NCBI GenBank assembly: GCA_963773105.1
Contig: CAVZAA010000003.1
Coordinates: 1,426,001-1,490,000, forward strand
Source of the DNA: Trebonia sp963773105
Lineage (GTDB): Bacteria > Actinomycetota > Actinomycetes > Streptosporangiales > Streptosporangiaceae
DNA: 64,000 nt
Direction of reading: 5' to 3'
The position numbers and the translations under genes are program-made. The notes under the pieces were generated by a model, which was not told the DNA's origin, made no database searches, and was given only the letters and a program-made list of their open reading frames with translations. Positions 16,897-25,863 of this stretch are shown here, piece after piece (position 1 is the first letter of the stretch; every line of letters starts with the position of its first letter).

Positions 16897-18138
16897 GTGT
16901 CAGAGACGACTGTTTCCCGGCCCGCCCAGATCCCCGCACCTGAGCCGGGTCTGACGGCGGAGACCATAATCTCGCGCGCTAAGGCGCTGATTCCTGAGAT
17001 CCGGGCGCAGGCCGATGAGGCGGAGAAGGCCGGCAAGCACACCGACGCGCTTGACCAGAAGTTCGTGGAGGCCGGGTTCTACCGGATGCTGCAGCCCAAG
17101 CGGTTCGGCGGGTACGCGTTCGGCATGGACACCTACTGGAAGGTGATCCTCGCCGTCGCCGAGGGCGACGCCGGCACCGCGTGGGGGCTGTGCCTGGGCG
17201 CGCACCACGCGCAGGGGCTTGGCGCCTGGTTCCCCGAGCAGGGGCAGATCGAGCTGTTCGGGCCGACCGGCCGGTTCACCTGCCCGCACCGCGCCGCCCC
17301 GATGGGCACCGCCACCCCGGTTGACGGCGGGTACCTGGTCAACGGGCATTGGGACTACTGCTCCGGAGTCGGGCACGCGACCCACTTCATGTCCAACACG
17401 CTCGTGCCCGGCCGCGAGTCCGAGGGCGTGCTTACCATCTGCACGCCGATCGAGAACGTGACCGTCCTCCCCGACTGGGGCGACGGCAACATCATCGGGA
17501 TGAACTCCAGCGGGTCCAACAGCGTGCGGGTGGAGAACGTCTTCGTCCCCGAGCACTGCACCTGCTCGGGGAACTGGACGCACAACACCGATACCGCCGC
17601 GCCCGGCATGTACCTGCACGACGACCCGCTGTTCTGCGGGCGGATCTACGCGATGTACCACGCGGGCCTGGTCATCCCGGTGATCGGCGCGGCCAAGGGC
17701 GCGCTCTTCGAGTACGAGCAGATCCTGCTGACCAAGAAGACGTACTTCCCCCCGATCGTGCCCAGGTACACGGTCGAGGAGTACCAGCGGCACTACGGGC
17801 AGGCGCGGGCGCTGATCGACAGCGCCGAGGCGATCATCCTGCAGTGCGGCGAGCGGTACATGGAGCTCGCCGAGCGCTGGCACCGGACCGGGGAGCCGTT
17901 CACCCGGGAGGACGACGCCGCCATGTACTCCATGATCCAGATCGCCTCGCGGATGGCCGTCGACGCGACCACCGAGCTGTTCGGTGCGGCCTCGTCGTCG
18001 GCGGCCAAGCGCGGCGCGCCGATGCAGCGCCACTTCAGGGACGCCGCCATCTACCTCGGGCACATCTCCGCCCGGCACGACGTGGTCGCCACCGAGGTCG
18101 CCCGGATGCACTTCGGCCTGCCCGACAACCTGTTCTAG
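16897..18138 (+). CDS. Acyl-CoA dehydrogenase-fold flavin monooxygenase
   Basis: A 413-residue protein with the acyl-CoA dehydrogenase fold: N-terminal helical domain, beta domain (WDYCSGVGHATHFM region) and C-terminal helical domain related to Acyl-CoA_dh_2. It lacks a clear catalytic Glu of true acyl-CoA dehydrogenases and resembles group D two-component monooxygenases (HsaA/DszC type), which use reduced FMN or FAD made by a separate reductase. The NADPH-FMN reductase at 25.2 kb is a possible partner, by inference. The start GTG 16897 was chosen because family similarity begins soon after; no good ribosome site is visible, so a leaderless transcript is possible. A MetE-like gene follows after 87 bases. 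Confidence 0.72.
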   Translation: MSETTVSRPAQIPAPEPGLTAETIISRAKALIPEIRAQADEAEKAGKHTDALDQKFVEAGFYRMLQPKRFGGYAFGMDTYWKVILAVAEGDAGTAWGLCLGAHHAQGLGAWFPEQGQIELFGPTGRFTCPHRAAPMGTATPVDGGYLVNGHWDYCSGVGHATHFMSNTLVPGRESEGVLTICTPIENVTVLPDWGDGNIIGMNSSGSNSVRVENVFVPEHCTCSGNWTHNTDTAAPGMYLHDDPLFCGRIYAMYHAGLVIPVIGAAKGALFEYEQILLTKKTYFPPIVPRYTVEEYQRHYGQARALIDSAEAIILQCGERYMELAERWHRTGEPFTREDDAAMYSMIQIASRMAVDATTELFGAASSSAAKRGAPMQRHFRDAAIYLGHISARHDVVATEVARMHFGLPDNLF

Positions 18139-18225
18139 GCCAGCCGTGAGGATCCGGGAACGTGGCGGCGCGGCCAGCGCCCGACATTTCCTGACCTCCG
18201 CCGTTTCCTGTCTGAGGAGAGCTAG

Positions 18226-19335
18226 ATGACGCGACGCGCCACCCCGCCGTTCCGCGCCGATCACGTCGGGTCGCTGCTCCGGCCGCCCCCGCTGATCGCG
18301 GCGCGCGCAGACTACGCCGCGGGCGACATCGACGCGACGGCGCTCGCCGCGGTCGAGGACGCCGCGATCCAGGGTGCCGTCAGGCTGCAGGAGAACGTGG
18401 GCCTCGACTCCGCGACCGACGGCGAATTCCGCCGGGAGCAATGGCACGCCGACTTCCTCTACGCCATTCCCGGGATCCAGAAGGGCGCACTCGGCGCGCC
18501 GCTGCCGGTCTACCGCAAGGACGGGCAGATCACCTGGACGCCGAACGCCACCGAGGTCACCGGCCGGGTCCACCTGGAGACGCCGATCTTCGGCGACCAC
18601 TTCCGCTTCCTCGCGCAGACCGTCACCACCGCCACCCCGAAGATCACCGTGCCCTCGCCGAGCATGGCGCACTTCCGGGTCGACCTGTCGAAGTCCCCGT
18701 ACGCGGACGCCGACGAGTACCGGGCCGACATCGCCGCCGTCTACGCGGCCGAGGTCGCGGGGCTGTACCAGCTCGGCTGTCGCTACCTGCAGTTCGACGA
18801 CACCATCTTCGCGTTCCTGAACGACCCGGCCTGGCGCGCGAACGCGTCCGCCACCGGGCTCGACCCGGAGCGCCAGCACTTGATCAACATCGACGTGATC
18901 AACACGGCGCTGGCGGGCAAGCCGGCCGACATGGCGGTCACCATTCACATGTGCCGCGGCAACTACCGGTCGGCGTGGTTCTCCTCCGGCGGCTACGACT
19001 TCGTCGCCGAGGACGTCTTCGGCGGGCTCAAGGTCGACGGGCTCTTCCTGGAGTACGACGACGAGCGGTCGGGGACGTTCGAGCCGCTGCGGTTCGTGCC
19101 CGACGACCAGATCGTCGTGCTCGGCCTGATGACCACCAAGACGCCCGAGCTGGAGTCGAAGGACACGCTCAAGCGGCGCATCGACGAGGCCGCCAAGTAC
19201 GTGGACCTGGACCGGCTCTGCATCTCCGGGCAGTGCGGGTTCGCCTCCACCGTCGAGGGCAACGCGCTGACCATCGACGAGGAGCAGGCCAAGCTCGAGC
19301 TGCTGGTCGAGACCGCCCGCGAGGTCTGGGGCTAG
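18226..19335 (+). CDS. Cobalamin-independent methionine synthase-like (MetE C-terminal family) protein
   Basis: A 369-residue protein resembling the C-terminal catalytic domain of MetE and related thiol-alkylating zinc enzymes such as epoxyalkane:CoM transferase. Zinc ligands are recognisable: His in IHMCRGN and Cys in SGQCGFAS. It has the opening FRADHVGSLLRP motif. It lacks the N-terminal folate domain, so a role in methionine synthesis is doubtful. Proteins of this size often act on small thiols or organic substrates in catabolic clusters. ATG 18226 has GAGGAG upstream. It lies between a flavin monooxygenase and a hydrolase/CoA-transferase, consistent with processing of an unusual acid or thioether. 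Confidence 0.85.
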   Translation: MTRRATPPFRADHVGSLLRPPPLIAARADYAAGDIDATALAAVEDAAIQGAVRLQENVGLDSATDGEFRREQWHADFLYAIPGIQKGALGAPLPVYRKDGQITWTPNATEVTGRVHLETPIFGDHFRFLAQTVTTATPKITVPSPSMAHFRVDLSKSPYADADEYRADIAAVYAAEVAGLYQLGCRYLQFDDTIFAFLNDPAWRANASATGLDPERQHLINIDVINTALAGKPADMAVTIHMCRGNYRSAWFSSGGYDFVAEDVFGGLKVDGLFLEYDDERSGTFEPLRFVPDDQIVVLGLMTTKTPELESKDTLKRRIDEAAKYVDLDRLCISGQCGFASTVEGNALTIDEEQAKLELLVETAREVWG

Positions 19336-19344
19336 GGGCGGGAC

Positions 19345-21720
19345 GTGGACCCTATCGTCATCACCGACCAGGGGCACTTCTTCACCGGGATGCGTACGCA
19401 CACCGGGCCGGCCGGCACGAGTGCGTACGGGACCCATGTGGAATATCAGACGCCCCGGTCCGTTCGGGACAATCTTGTTCTTGTCCATGGCGGCGGCGGT
19501 CAGGCGCTCGACATGCTCACCACAGCGGACGGGCGGCCGGGCTGGGCCACCCTGTTCCTGCGCGACGGGTTCGCGGTGTACACGGTGGACCGGCCCGGAC
19601 TGGGGCGGTCGCCGTACCACCCGGACATCTACGGCGGGTACGGGCCGCCCGCGACGTACGAGGGATTCGTGGCGACGTTCGCGGGGCCGGCCTCGGCCGG
19701 GGTGCCGCCGCACACCCAGTGGCCGGGCGACGGCGGCCGCCGCGATCCCGCCCTGGCGACGTTCCTCGCCTGGCAGGAGCCGTTCCCCGGTGACATCGTG
19801 CGGGCGCACGAGGACATGCTGGCGGGCGCGGTCGGGCTGCTCGAGCGGATCGGGCCGTCGGTGCTGCTCACCCACTCGTTCGGCGGCGGGTTCGGCTGGC
19901 TGGCGCTTTCGGAGTGCCCGTCGCTGGTGAAGGCGGTGGTGGCGGTCGAGCCGGCCGGGCCGCCGTTCGTCACGCTGCCCGGGCTGGGCTCGTTCGCGCA
20001 CGGGCTGACGCCGGTGCCGCTGGTGTTCGGGCCGGGCTCGCGGGAGGGGAAGATCGGCGGGGTGCCGATCGCCGTCGTCACCGCGGAGTCGTCGGGGCAC
20101 GGGCCCGCCGATCGCGCCACCGCCGAGTATCTGCGGTCGTGCGGTGCCGACGTCGACGAGCTTCGCCTGGGCGACCTCGGCGTGCACGGCAACGGCCACG
20201 CGATGATGCTGGAGCGGAACAACGCCGAGATCGCCGCGCTCATCACCGACTGGATCATCAAGCACACCGTCTTAATTCAATACCGTGTTCTGAGTTCGGA
20301 GGATTTCTTCGCTATGAGCAAGGTCACGACCGCCGCCGAGGCCGTTGCGGACATCCGGGACGGGGCGAGCCTGGGCGTCGCCGGGTTCGGGGTGTCGCAC
20401 CGGTATCCGTCGACCCTCATCACGGCGCTGCGCGATCTGGGGCCGACCGGGCTGACCGTGTACTGCAACGGGCTTGGCCAGCCGGGCTTCCCGACCGCGC
20501 ACATGCTCGCCGACAACCACCAGATCGCGCACCTGATCACGTGCTTCTCGGCCCGGCCGGGGGTGGTGTCGGAGGCGGAGAAGCAGATCGAGGCGGGCGA
20601 GATGACGCTCGAGATGGTCGCGCAGGGCACGCTGGTGGAGCGGATGCGGGCCGGCGGGGCGGGCATTCCCGCGTTCTACACGCCGACCGGCTACGGGTCC
20701 GAGATCGCCCAGGGGAAGGACATCAGGTACTTCGACGGTCGCCCGTACGTGCTGGAACGGGCCATCACCACGGACTTCGCCCTGATCAGGGCGGCCAAGG
20801 CGGACCACATGGGGAACCTCGTGTTCCGCGGCGGGTCGCAGAACTTCAACGTGTCGTTCGCGAAGGCGGCGCGGGTGACGATCGTCGAGGCCGAGGAGAT
20901 CGTGCCGACCGGGTCCATTCCGCCGTCGGAGGTGGACCTGCCCGGGGTATTCGTGACCCGGGTGGTGCCGGTGACGGTCCGGATGGACGTGAAGAACCTG
21001 CCGATGCGGGTGAACCGGGCGGCCGACTCGGCCCGGCTGTATCTGGGCAAGCCCGCGCTGACCCGCGAGGAGATCGGGCGGCGGGTGGCGGCGCTGATGC
21101 CGGACGGCGCGGTGGTGAACCTCGGGGCCGGACTGCCCACCCAGGTGGCGAACTTCATCTCGGAGCGGCCGGTCATCCTGCACAGCGAGAACGGGATGCT
21201 GAACTACGGCGAGTTCGTGCGGGGCGAGGACTTCGACCCGGACCTGCACGACGCCGGCGGGTACTTCGTGACCCTGCGGGACGGGGCGTCGTTCTTCGAC
21301 TCGGTCACCTCGTTCGAGATCGCCCGCGGCGGCCGCCTGTACGCGGTGGTGCTCGGCACCTACCAGGTCGGCGGGAACGGCGACCTGGCCAACTGGTCCG
21401 TGCCGGGCATGATCGGGGGCGGCATCGGCGGCGCGATGGACCTCGCGGCCGGGGCCAGGAACGTGTTCGCGATGCTCGAGCACACCGATTCGAAGGGGCG
21501 GCCCAAGCTGGTGGAGAAGTGCTCGTTCCCGCTGACGGCACCCGGGTGCGTAGACGCGATCATCACCGACCTGGCGCTGCTGCGGCGGCCGTCCCGGTCC
21601 TCCCGGTTCGTGCTCGAGGAGGTCGCGGCCGGGTTCACGGTCGACGAGGTGCTGTCGCTGACCGCGATGGAGGTTTCCGTCGCTGATGAGGTGCGCGTGA
21701 TGCAGGAGCGCTGGATTTAG
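19345..21720 (+). CDS. Alpha/beta hydrolase fused in frame to an alpha-beta 3-oxoacid CoA-transferase
   Basis: A single 791-residue reading frame holds two normally separate proteins. Residues 1 to about 305 are an alpha/beta hydrolase: oxyanion HGGGGQ, nucleophile motif THSFGGGFG, and a late His in HGNGHAM. Residues from about 324 (MSKVTTAAEAV) are a complete SCOT-type CoA-transferase with both subunits joined: alpha-subunit GVAGFGVS and GLGQPG, then the beta-subunit with GAGLPTQVANF and the catalytic Glu in HSENGML. The 18-residue linker has no domain character, and a good ribosome site with ATG 20314 lies inside it. Either a natural fusion or loss of a stop codon is possible, and the transferase may also be made separately. 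It would hydrolyse and then activate an acid to its CoA thioester. Confidence 0.8.
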   Translation: MDPIVITDQGHFFTGMRTHTGPAGTSAYGTHVEYQTPRSVRDNLVLVHGGGGQALDMLTTADGRPGWATLFLRDGFAVYTVDRPGLGRSPYHPDIYGGYGPPATYEGFVATFAGPASAGVPPHTQWPGDGGRRDPALATFLAWQEPFPGDIVRAHEDMLAGAVGLLERIGPSVLLTHSFGGGFGWLALSECPSLVKAVVAVEPAGPPFVTLPGLGSFAHGLTPVPLVFGPGSREGKIGGVPIAVVTAESSGHGPADRATAEYLRSCGADVDELRLGDLGVHGNGHAMMLERNNAEIAALITDWIIKHTVLIQYRVLSSEDFFAMSKVTTAAEAVADIRDGASLGVAGFGVSHRYPSTLITALRDLGPTGLTVYCNGLGQPGFPTAHMLADNHQIAHLITCFSARPGVVSEAEKQIEAGEMTLEMVAQGTLVERMRAGGAGIPAFYTPTGYGSEIAQGKDIRYFDGRPYVLERAITTDFALIRAAKADHMGNLVFRGGSQNFNVSFAKAARVTIVEAEEIVPTGSIPPSEVDLPGVFVTRVVPVTVRMDVKNLPMRVNRAADSARLYLGKPALTREEIGRRVAALMPDGAVVNLGAGLPTQVANFISERPVILHSENGMLNYGEFVRGEDFDPDLHDAGGYFVTLRDGASFFDSVTSFEIARGGRLYAVVLGTYQVGGNGDLANWSVPGMIGGGIGGAMDLAAGARNVFAMLEHTDSKGRPKLVEKCSFPLTAPGCVDAIITDLALLRRPSRSSRFVLEEVAAGFTVDEVLSLTAMEVSVADEVRVMQERWI
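20298..20316 (+). promoter_or_regulatory. Internal ribosome site and start for the CoA-transferase part
   Basis: GGAGGA at 20298-20303 precedes ATG 20314 by 10 bases, exactly at the domain boundary of the hydrolase/CoA-transferase reading frame. It suggests the transferase once was, or still is, translated on its own. Confidence 0.55.
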
Positions 21721-21725
21721 CCGAT

Positions 21726-21751
21726 CTGGCCGGCGGGCCTCCGCCGGCCAG
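21726..21751. terminator. Bidirectional hairpin terminator
   Basis: CTGGCCGGCGG (21726-21736), loop GCCT, and CCGCCGGCCAG (21741-21751) form a perfect 11-bp stem between convergent genes ending at 21720 and 21762. Confidence 0.75.
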
Positions 21752-21761
21752 GCCGGACCGG

Positions 21762-22637
21762 CTACTTGGCGAGGCCGAGGAGCCGGGCGGCGTTGTTCTT
21801 GAAGATGCCCGGCTTGACCTCATCGCGGATCGCGATCTTCTCGAAGTCGGCCATCCAGCGCTCCGGGGTGAGGACGGGGAAGTCGGTGCCGAACAGCACC
21901 TTGTCCTTGAGCAGCGTGTTCGCGTACTGAACGAGGATCGGGGCGAAGTACTTGGGCGACCAGCCGGACAGGTCGATGTAGACCTGGGGCTTGTGGGTGG
22001 CGACCGACAGCGCCTCCTCCTGCCACGGGAACGACGGGTGGGCCAGGATGATCGGCATGTCGGGGAAGTCCACCGCCACGTCGTCCAGGTGGATCGGGTT
22101 GGAGTAGGCGAGCCTGATCCCGCCGCCGCCCCGGGTGCCCGCGCCCGCGCCGGTCTGCCCGGTGTGGAACAGCGCGGGCAGCCCCGCCGCCTCGATCACC
22201 TCGTACACCGGGTACGCCATCCGGTCGTTGGGGAGGAACGCCTGTGAGCTCGGGTGGAACTTGAAGCCCTTGACGCCGTACTCCGCGATCTGGCGCTTGG
22301 CCATCCGGACCGCCTCGGCGCCCCGGTGCGGATCGACCGAGCCGAAGGGGATGACCACGTCCGTGTGGTCGCGCGCCCGCTCGGCGATCTCCTCGGGAGT
22401 CGCGCGGGTCGGGTCCTCGGGCTGGTCCTTGACGTCGATGGTGAACGTCACCGCCGCCATCTTCCGCTCCCGGTAGTACGCGGCCAGGTCATCGACGGTG
22501 AACGAAGCCGCCGCCGTCTTGAAGTAGGCGGCCATCGCGGCCAGGTGCTCGTTGTCTTCCGGCTTGACCGGGGGAGCGCTTACCGAGCGGTGCACATGCG
22601 TGTGCACGTCGATCGCGACCAAACTGTCGATGTCCAT
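21762..22637 (-). CDS. Amidohydrolase 2 family metal-dependent hydrolase or decarboxylase
   Basis: A TIM-barrel protein of 291 residues in the amidohydrolase-2 (PF04909) group, which includes ACMS decarboxylase and 2-pyrone-4,6-dicarboxylate hydrolase. The N-terminal metal motif reads DVHTHVH; later family segments are KFHPSSQAF, ALFHTGQTG, LAHPSFPW and FGTDFPV, with the last Asp as metal ligand. ATG 22637 gives the normal short N-terminus and has CGGGATAA upstream; ATG 22673 would add 12 residues without a ribosome site. It is convergent with the hydrolase/CoA-transferase gene. A role in cleaving a ring-opened or lactone intermediate fits but is inference. Confidence 0.85.
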   Translation of the reverse strand: MDIDSLVAIDVHTHVHRSVSAPPVKPEDNEHLAAMAAYFKTAAASFTVDDLAAYYRERKMAAVTFTIDVKDQPEDPTRATPEEIAERARDHTDVVIPFGSVDPHRGAEAVRMAKRQIAEYGVKGFKFHPSSQAFLPNDRMAYPVYEVIEAAGLPALFHTGQTGAGAGTRGGGGIRLAYSNPIHLDDVAVDFPDMPIILAHPSFPWQEEALSVATHKPQVYIDLSGWSPKYFAPILVQYANTLLKDKVLFGTDFPVLTPERWMADFEKIAIRDEVKPGIFKNNAARLLGLAK

Positions 22638-22708
22638 GGCGGTGATTATCCCGGTGCCATTTCCGGCCGTCATGCGGTGATCACGCCAATTTCTGGGACC
22701 ATCAACTT

Positions 22709-23473
22709 GTGGGAGACGCGAGCGACTGGACGTTGGACGCGAGACTCGTGCGGGCGTTCCGGCCCTCTCCCAGCCTCGCCGTCAACGCGCACGCGTGGCC
22801 CGCGACCGTTCCCGCCGCCGCGCAACTGCTGCGCGAGGGTCTCGAGCTACCGCCGGGGATCACGATCCTGGTGGGCGAGAACGGGTCGGGGAAGTCCACC
22901 GTGGTCGAGATGCTGGCCGAGGCGTACGGGCTGAACCCGCAGGGCGGGTCGATCCTCGCCTCGTCGCTCCCCGCCCGGGTCAGGGAGACCGAGCCGGGCG
23001 CGGGCGACCGGCTCTTCGTCGAGCGGGGGCCGGCCGGGCGGGCGGCGTGGGCGTACTTCCTGCGGGCCGACACCATGCACTCGCTCTACTCGTTCCTGGA
23101 GCAGCATCCGAGCCGGAGTCGACCCGAACGGCTGCACGAGCTCAGCCACGGCCAGGGGTTCCTTGAGATCCTGCGGACCCGGGTTAACCAGCGCGGCTTC
23201 TACCTGATGGACGAGCCGGACTCGCCGCTCTCGTTCGTCGCCAGCCTCAGCCTGGTGGCGCTGCTGAGCGACCTCGCCCGGGAGGACTCCCAGGTGGTGG
23301 TGGCCACCCACTCCCCCATCGTCGCCGCCGTCCCCGGCGCGCACGTGCTCGAACTCGGCGACTGGGGCATCCGTCCGGTCCAGTGGGCGGACCTGGAGAT
23401 TGTTCACTCCTGGCGCGGTTTCCTCAACGATCCCACCCAGTACCTCCGCTACCTGCTCGCCGACGACGAATAG
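22709..23473 (+). CDS. ABC/SMC-like ATPase without transporter partners
   Basis: A 254-residue ABC-type NTPase. Walker A GENGSGKST is at residues 56-64, a signature-like SHGQGF precedes the Walker B FYLMDEPD, and the H-loop is ATHSPIV. The layout, with the nucleotide domain starting after about 45 residues and no membrane gene nearby, matches small AAA/ABC-fold ATPases of the OLD/RecF-like type rather than transporters. GTG 22709 is the only reasonable start. It is divergent from the amidohydrolase and stands alone. The function is unknown; repair or defence roles are seen for relatives but there is no partner gene to support this. Confidence 0.8.
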   Translation: MGDASDWTLDARLVRAFRPSPSLAVNAHAWPATVPAAAQLLREGLELPPGITILVGENGSGKSTVVEMLAEAYGLNPQGGSILASSLPARVRETEPGAGDRLFVERGPAGRAAWAYFLRADTMHSLYSFLEQHPSRSRPERLHELSHGQGFLEILRTRVNQRGFYLMDEPDSPLSFVASLSLVALLSDLAREDSQVVVATHSPIVAAVPGAHVLELGDWGIRPVQWADLEIVHSWRGFLNDPTQYLRYLLADDE

Positions 23474-23554
23474 GACCGCCCAAACGGAGGTCGAAAAAGT
23501 GGTCAGAAGTGATAGGAAGCTGCGGTAGGCGAGTGGCGGGGGCGGCTAGGGAGA

Positions 23555-23755
23555 CGGGTGGGAAGCGGAGGCGGCCGGGCGGGCGGCGGCGGGGCGGTTA
23601 GCGAGGCTGGAGGAAGGGGGCAGCGGGGCGAGTCAGGCCGACTGGCCGGAAGCGGCGGCGCTCGGGCGGGCGGCGGCGGGGAGAGTCAGCCACACTGGCG
23701 GGAAGCGGCGGCGGCTAGGCGGGCGGCGCCTGCGGCGGTTAGCCAGGTGACTGGG
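23555..23755. repeat. GC-rich imperfect repeats echoing the FGGY kinase 3' end
   Basis: A block beginning GGAAGCGG recurs at 23561, 23648 and 23701. Each copy is followed by a GGCGGGCGGCGG-like tract, then by GGTTAGC or AGTCAGCC. The copy at 23701-23750 is the coding 3' end of the kinase; the other two lie downstream of its stop. The spacing (87 and 53 bases) is irregular, so these look like decayed duplications. Confidence 0.55.
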
Positions 23756-25080
23756 GCCGGGCGAAGCGGCAGGCCGAGCGCGTTGGCCAGCAGGTCGCGC
23801 CAGGCCGGGTGGGTGGCGCCGCCGCCGCCGAGCATGACGCTACGGGGGTCGTGGCCGGCTGCCCGGAGGTCGTCGAGGCGCTCCCGGAGCAGGCCCGCGA
23901 CGCCGTCGAGGGCGGAGCGGAGCAGGTCATCGCGTTGGTGGGCGAGGGTAAGGCCGGTCCAGGCGCCGGTCGCGGTGGGGTCCCAGCGCTCCGGGGTCAG
24001 GTAGGGCGCGAAGACCGGGGCGCCCGCTCGCGCAGGGCGCGCCGCCGTGTCGTACAGGTCCGCCCAGGAGACGTCCAGGAGGGTACGCACCCAGTTCAGG
24101 GTCACCCCCACGTTCTGCACCGGGGCCAGTCGGTAGTAGCCGTCGCCCACCGCGCGGTACAGGTTGGTCGTGGGCGTGGGCCTGAACTCGTTCTCCCGCA
24201 TCGCCCACTGGCCGCCGCTGCCGAGGGTGAGCATCGCCTCGTCATCGCGCAGGCCCGCAGCGTAGAGCGCCGCGGCGGTGTCGGCGGCGCCGGCCGCCAC
24301 CTCGATGCCGGGCGGCAGGCCGAGCTCGGCGGCGGACCCCGGAAGCAGCATCCCGGCCGGCTGGGCCGAGCTCAAGATCGGCGGCAGCTTGTCCCCGGGA
24401 AGCCCGAGCGCGGCGATGAGGTCATCGGCCCAGGCGCCGCGCTCCAGGTCGAACAGGAGCGTGCCGGAGGCGTCGGTCGGGTCGGTGGCGGCCGCTCCGG
24501 TCAGCCGCAGCCGAAGCCAGTCCTTGGGCTGCAGCGCCCGCCGCGCCGCGGCGACGTTCTCCGGCTCGTGCCGGACGAGCCACCAGAGGATCGGGCCGGC
24601 CATCCCGGCCGAGGGCCGGTTCCCGAGGCCGCGGGTCAGCGCGGCGGGCAGCTCCGCGTAACGGTCGACCGCCGCGGCCGCCCGCTGGTCGAGCCATACG
24701 ATCGCCGGCCGCACCGCACCACCGTGAGCGTCGGCGACAGCGTCACCGAGGGCGCGATCGCCGCCGGCCGCGTCAGCGCCGATGGCAGCGTCTGCGCCGT
24801 TGCCATCGCAAGCGCGGGCGAGCACCACCCCGTGCATCTGTCCGGCGACGGCCAGGCCGACGATATCCGCGTCCCCCGCCTGCGCCACCGCCTGGCGAAC
24901 GGCACGGCAGGTCGCCCGCCACCAGTCGCCGGGATCGGACTCGGCCCGCCCGACGGCCGGGACCAGGACCGGGTACTCCGCCCGGCCCCGTCCCAGCACC
25001 GCGTCGTTGAGGCCGACCACGAGAACCTTGACACCGCTGGTGCCCAGGTCGATCCCGAGCACCGCTCGCTGACCACCCAT
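23686..25080 (-). CDS. FGGY family carbohydrate kinase, xylulokinase-like
   Basis: A 464-residue FGGY kinase. The N-terminal ATP-binding half has GIDLGTSGVK, and the substrate motif AGQMHGVVL near residues 82-90 is the form seen in xylulokinases. The C-terminal half has GSGGQWAMR and the adenosine motif LGGGGATHPAW. A Gly/Ala/Asp-rich insert of about 25 residues lies after the AGQMHG motif and before VWLDQRA. The C-terminal tail is the Ala-rich repeat sequence that recurs downstream. ATG 25080 has AAGGTAAG upstream. The substrate is probably D-xylulose or a related ketose, which would fit the IlvD-type sugar-acid genes, though it is 17 kb away from them. Confidence 0.88.
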   Translation of the reverse strand: MGGQRAVLGIDLGTSGVKVLVVGLNDAVLGRGRAEYPVLVPAVGRAESDPGDWWRATCRAVRQAVAQAGDADIVGLAVAGQMHGVVLARACDGNGADAAIGADAAGGDRALGDAVADAHGGAVRPAIVWLDQRAAAAVDRYAELPAALTRGLGNRPSAGMAGPILWWLVRHEPENVAAARRALQPKDWLRLRLTGAAATDPTDASGTLLFDLERGAWADDLIAALGLPGDKLPPILSSAQPAGMLLPGSAAELGLPPGIEVAAGAADTAAALYAAGLRDDEAMLTLGSGGQWAMRENEFRPTPTTNLYRAVGDGYYRLAPVQNVGVTLNWVRTLLDVSWADLYDTAARPARAGAPVFAPYLTPERWDPTATGAWTGLTLAHQRDDLLRSALDGVAGLLRERLDDLRAAGHDPRSVMLGGGGATHPAWRDLLANALGLPLRPAPVTWLTAAGAARLAAAASRQCG

Positions 25081-25116
25081 AGCGCTTACCTTAACGGGCG
25101 ATGAACATCACGACAT

Positions 25117-25154
25117 AGAGTAATTTGACGGATACACTACGCAAGAACTACTCT
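25117..25154. promoter_or_regulatory. AT-rich inverted repeat upstream of the FGGY kinase gene
   Basis: AGAGTA (25117-25122) and TACTCT (25149-25154) flank an AT-rich segment that includes TTGACG at 25125. The spot lies 37 bases before the kinase start and is the most AT-rich point nearby, so a promoter/operator is likely. Exact -35 and -10 boxes cannot be fixed. Confidence 0.35.
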
Positions 25155-25200
25155 AGGTGCTATGATGGCTACAAATGGTAATACCTGGGGATGAGCGCAG

Positions 25201-25773
25201 TTACTTGGCGCGGAGCGCCTGCAGCGCCTCGCTCCACTTCAGAAGCTCGTCGAGCATGGCCGTGGCCGCCTGCTCCATCTCCTCGGTGGACTTGAACCGC
25301 TTGTCCTCGTCGAGGTGCTTGAACACGAACGGGATGTTGACCGCCTCGGTCACCGGCACGATCTTCAGCGTGGTGAGGACCTGCTTGAGCATCTGGGTGG
25401 CCCGGGTGCCGGCCGCGATCCCGCCGTAGCTGACGATGCCGGCCGCCTTGTGCCCCCACTCGTGGAACAGGTAGTCGATCGCGTTCTTGGTCGCCGCGTT
25501 GAACGAGTAGTTGTACTCGGGCGTCACGAAGATGAACGCGTCCGACCCCGCCACCAGCGCCGACCAGTCCCTGGTGTGCTGGTGAACGTACTTCTGCAGC
25601 CGCGGGTGGTTCGGCTCGTCGTACATCGGCAGGTTCAGCTCGGCGAGGTCGGTCACCTCGACGTCGAAGCCGCCGTGCTCGCGGGCGCGCTCGGTGATCC
25701 ACTCGGCGACGGACGGACCGATCCGGCCCGGACGGGTCGAGCCGATGATGACACGCAAAACGGGTTTGGCCAC
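25201..25773 (-). CDS. NADPH-dependent FMN reductase
   Basis: A 190-residue flavodoxin-fold reductase of the NADPH:FMN (SsuE/ArsH/chromate reductase) family. The phosphate loop IIGSTRPGR lies at the N-terminus, TPEYNYS holds FMN, and SYGGIAAGTR closes the flavin site. A GTG start at 25773 has GGAGG 8 bases upstream. It may supply reduced flavin to the two-component monooxygenase at 16.9 kb, or protect against quinones; no experiment is implied. It ends about 120 bases before the FGGY kinase on the same strand. Confidence 0.9.
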   Translation of the reverse strand: MAKPVLRVIIGSTRPGRIGPSVAEWITERAREHGGFDVEVTDLAELNLPMYDEPNHPRLQKYVHQHTRDWSALVAGSDAFIFVTPEYNYSFNAATKNAIDYLFHEWGHKAAGIVSYGGIAAGTRATQMLKQVLTTLKIVPVTEAVNIPFVFKHLDEDKRFKSTEEMEQAATAMLDELLKWSEALQALRAK

Positions 25774-25863
25774 GCGTAACCTCCGGAACAGGGGATGAGA
25801 ATGCAGCTCACTTTACATGACGAGTCAACCAAATCCGGGTCGTTCGTGTTCCCGGACGGGTTC

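Noticed and set aside
19455..19475. GGTCCGTTCGGGACA inside the hydrolase gene as another element copy
   Set aside because: It lies within a coding segment (RSVRDNLVLVHGG) and matches only the 9-base core, so it was treated as chance.
16900..20265. Very long minus-strand open frame of over 1100 codons
   Set aside because: It is the reverse complement of the monooxygenase, MetE-like and hydrolase genes. Its translation is Arg/Gly/Val/His/Asp-rich with no family motifs, as expected for an antisense frame in 70% G+C DNA.
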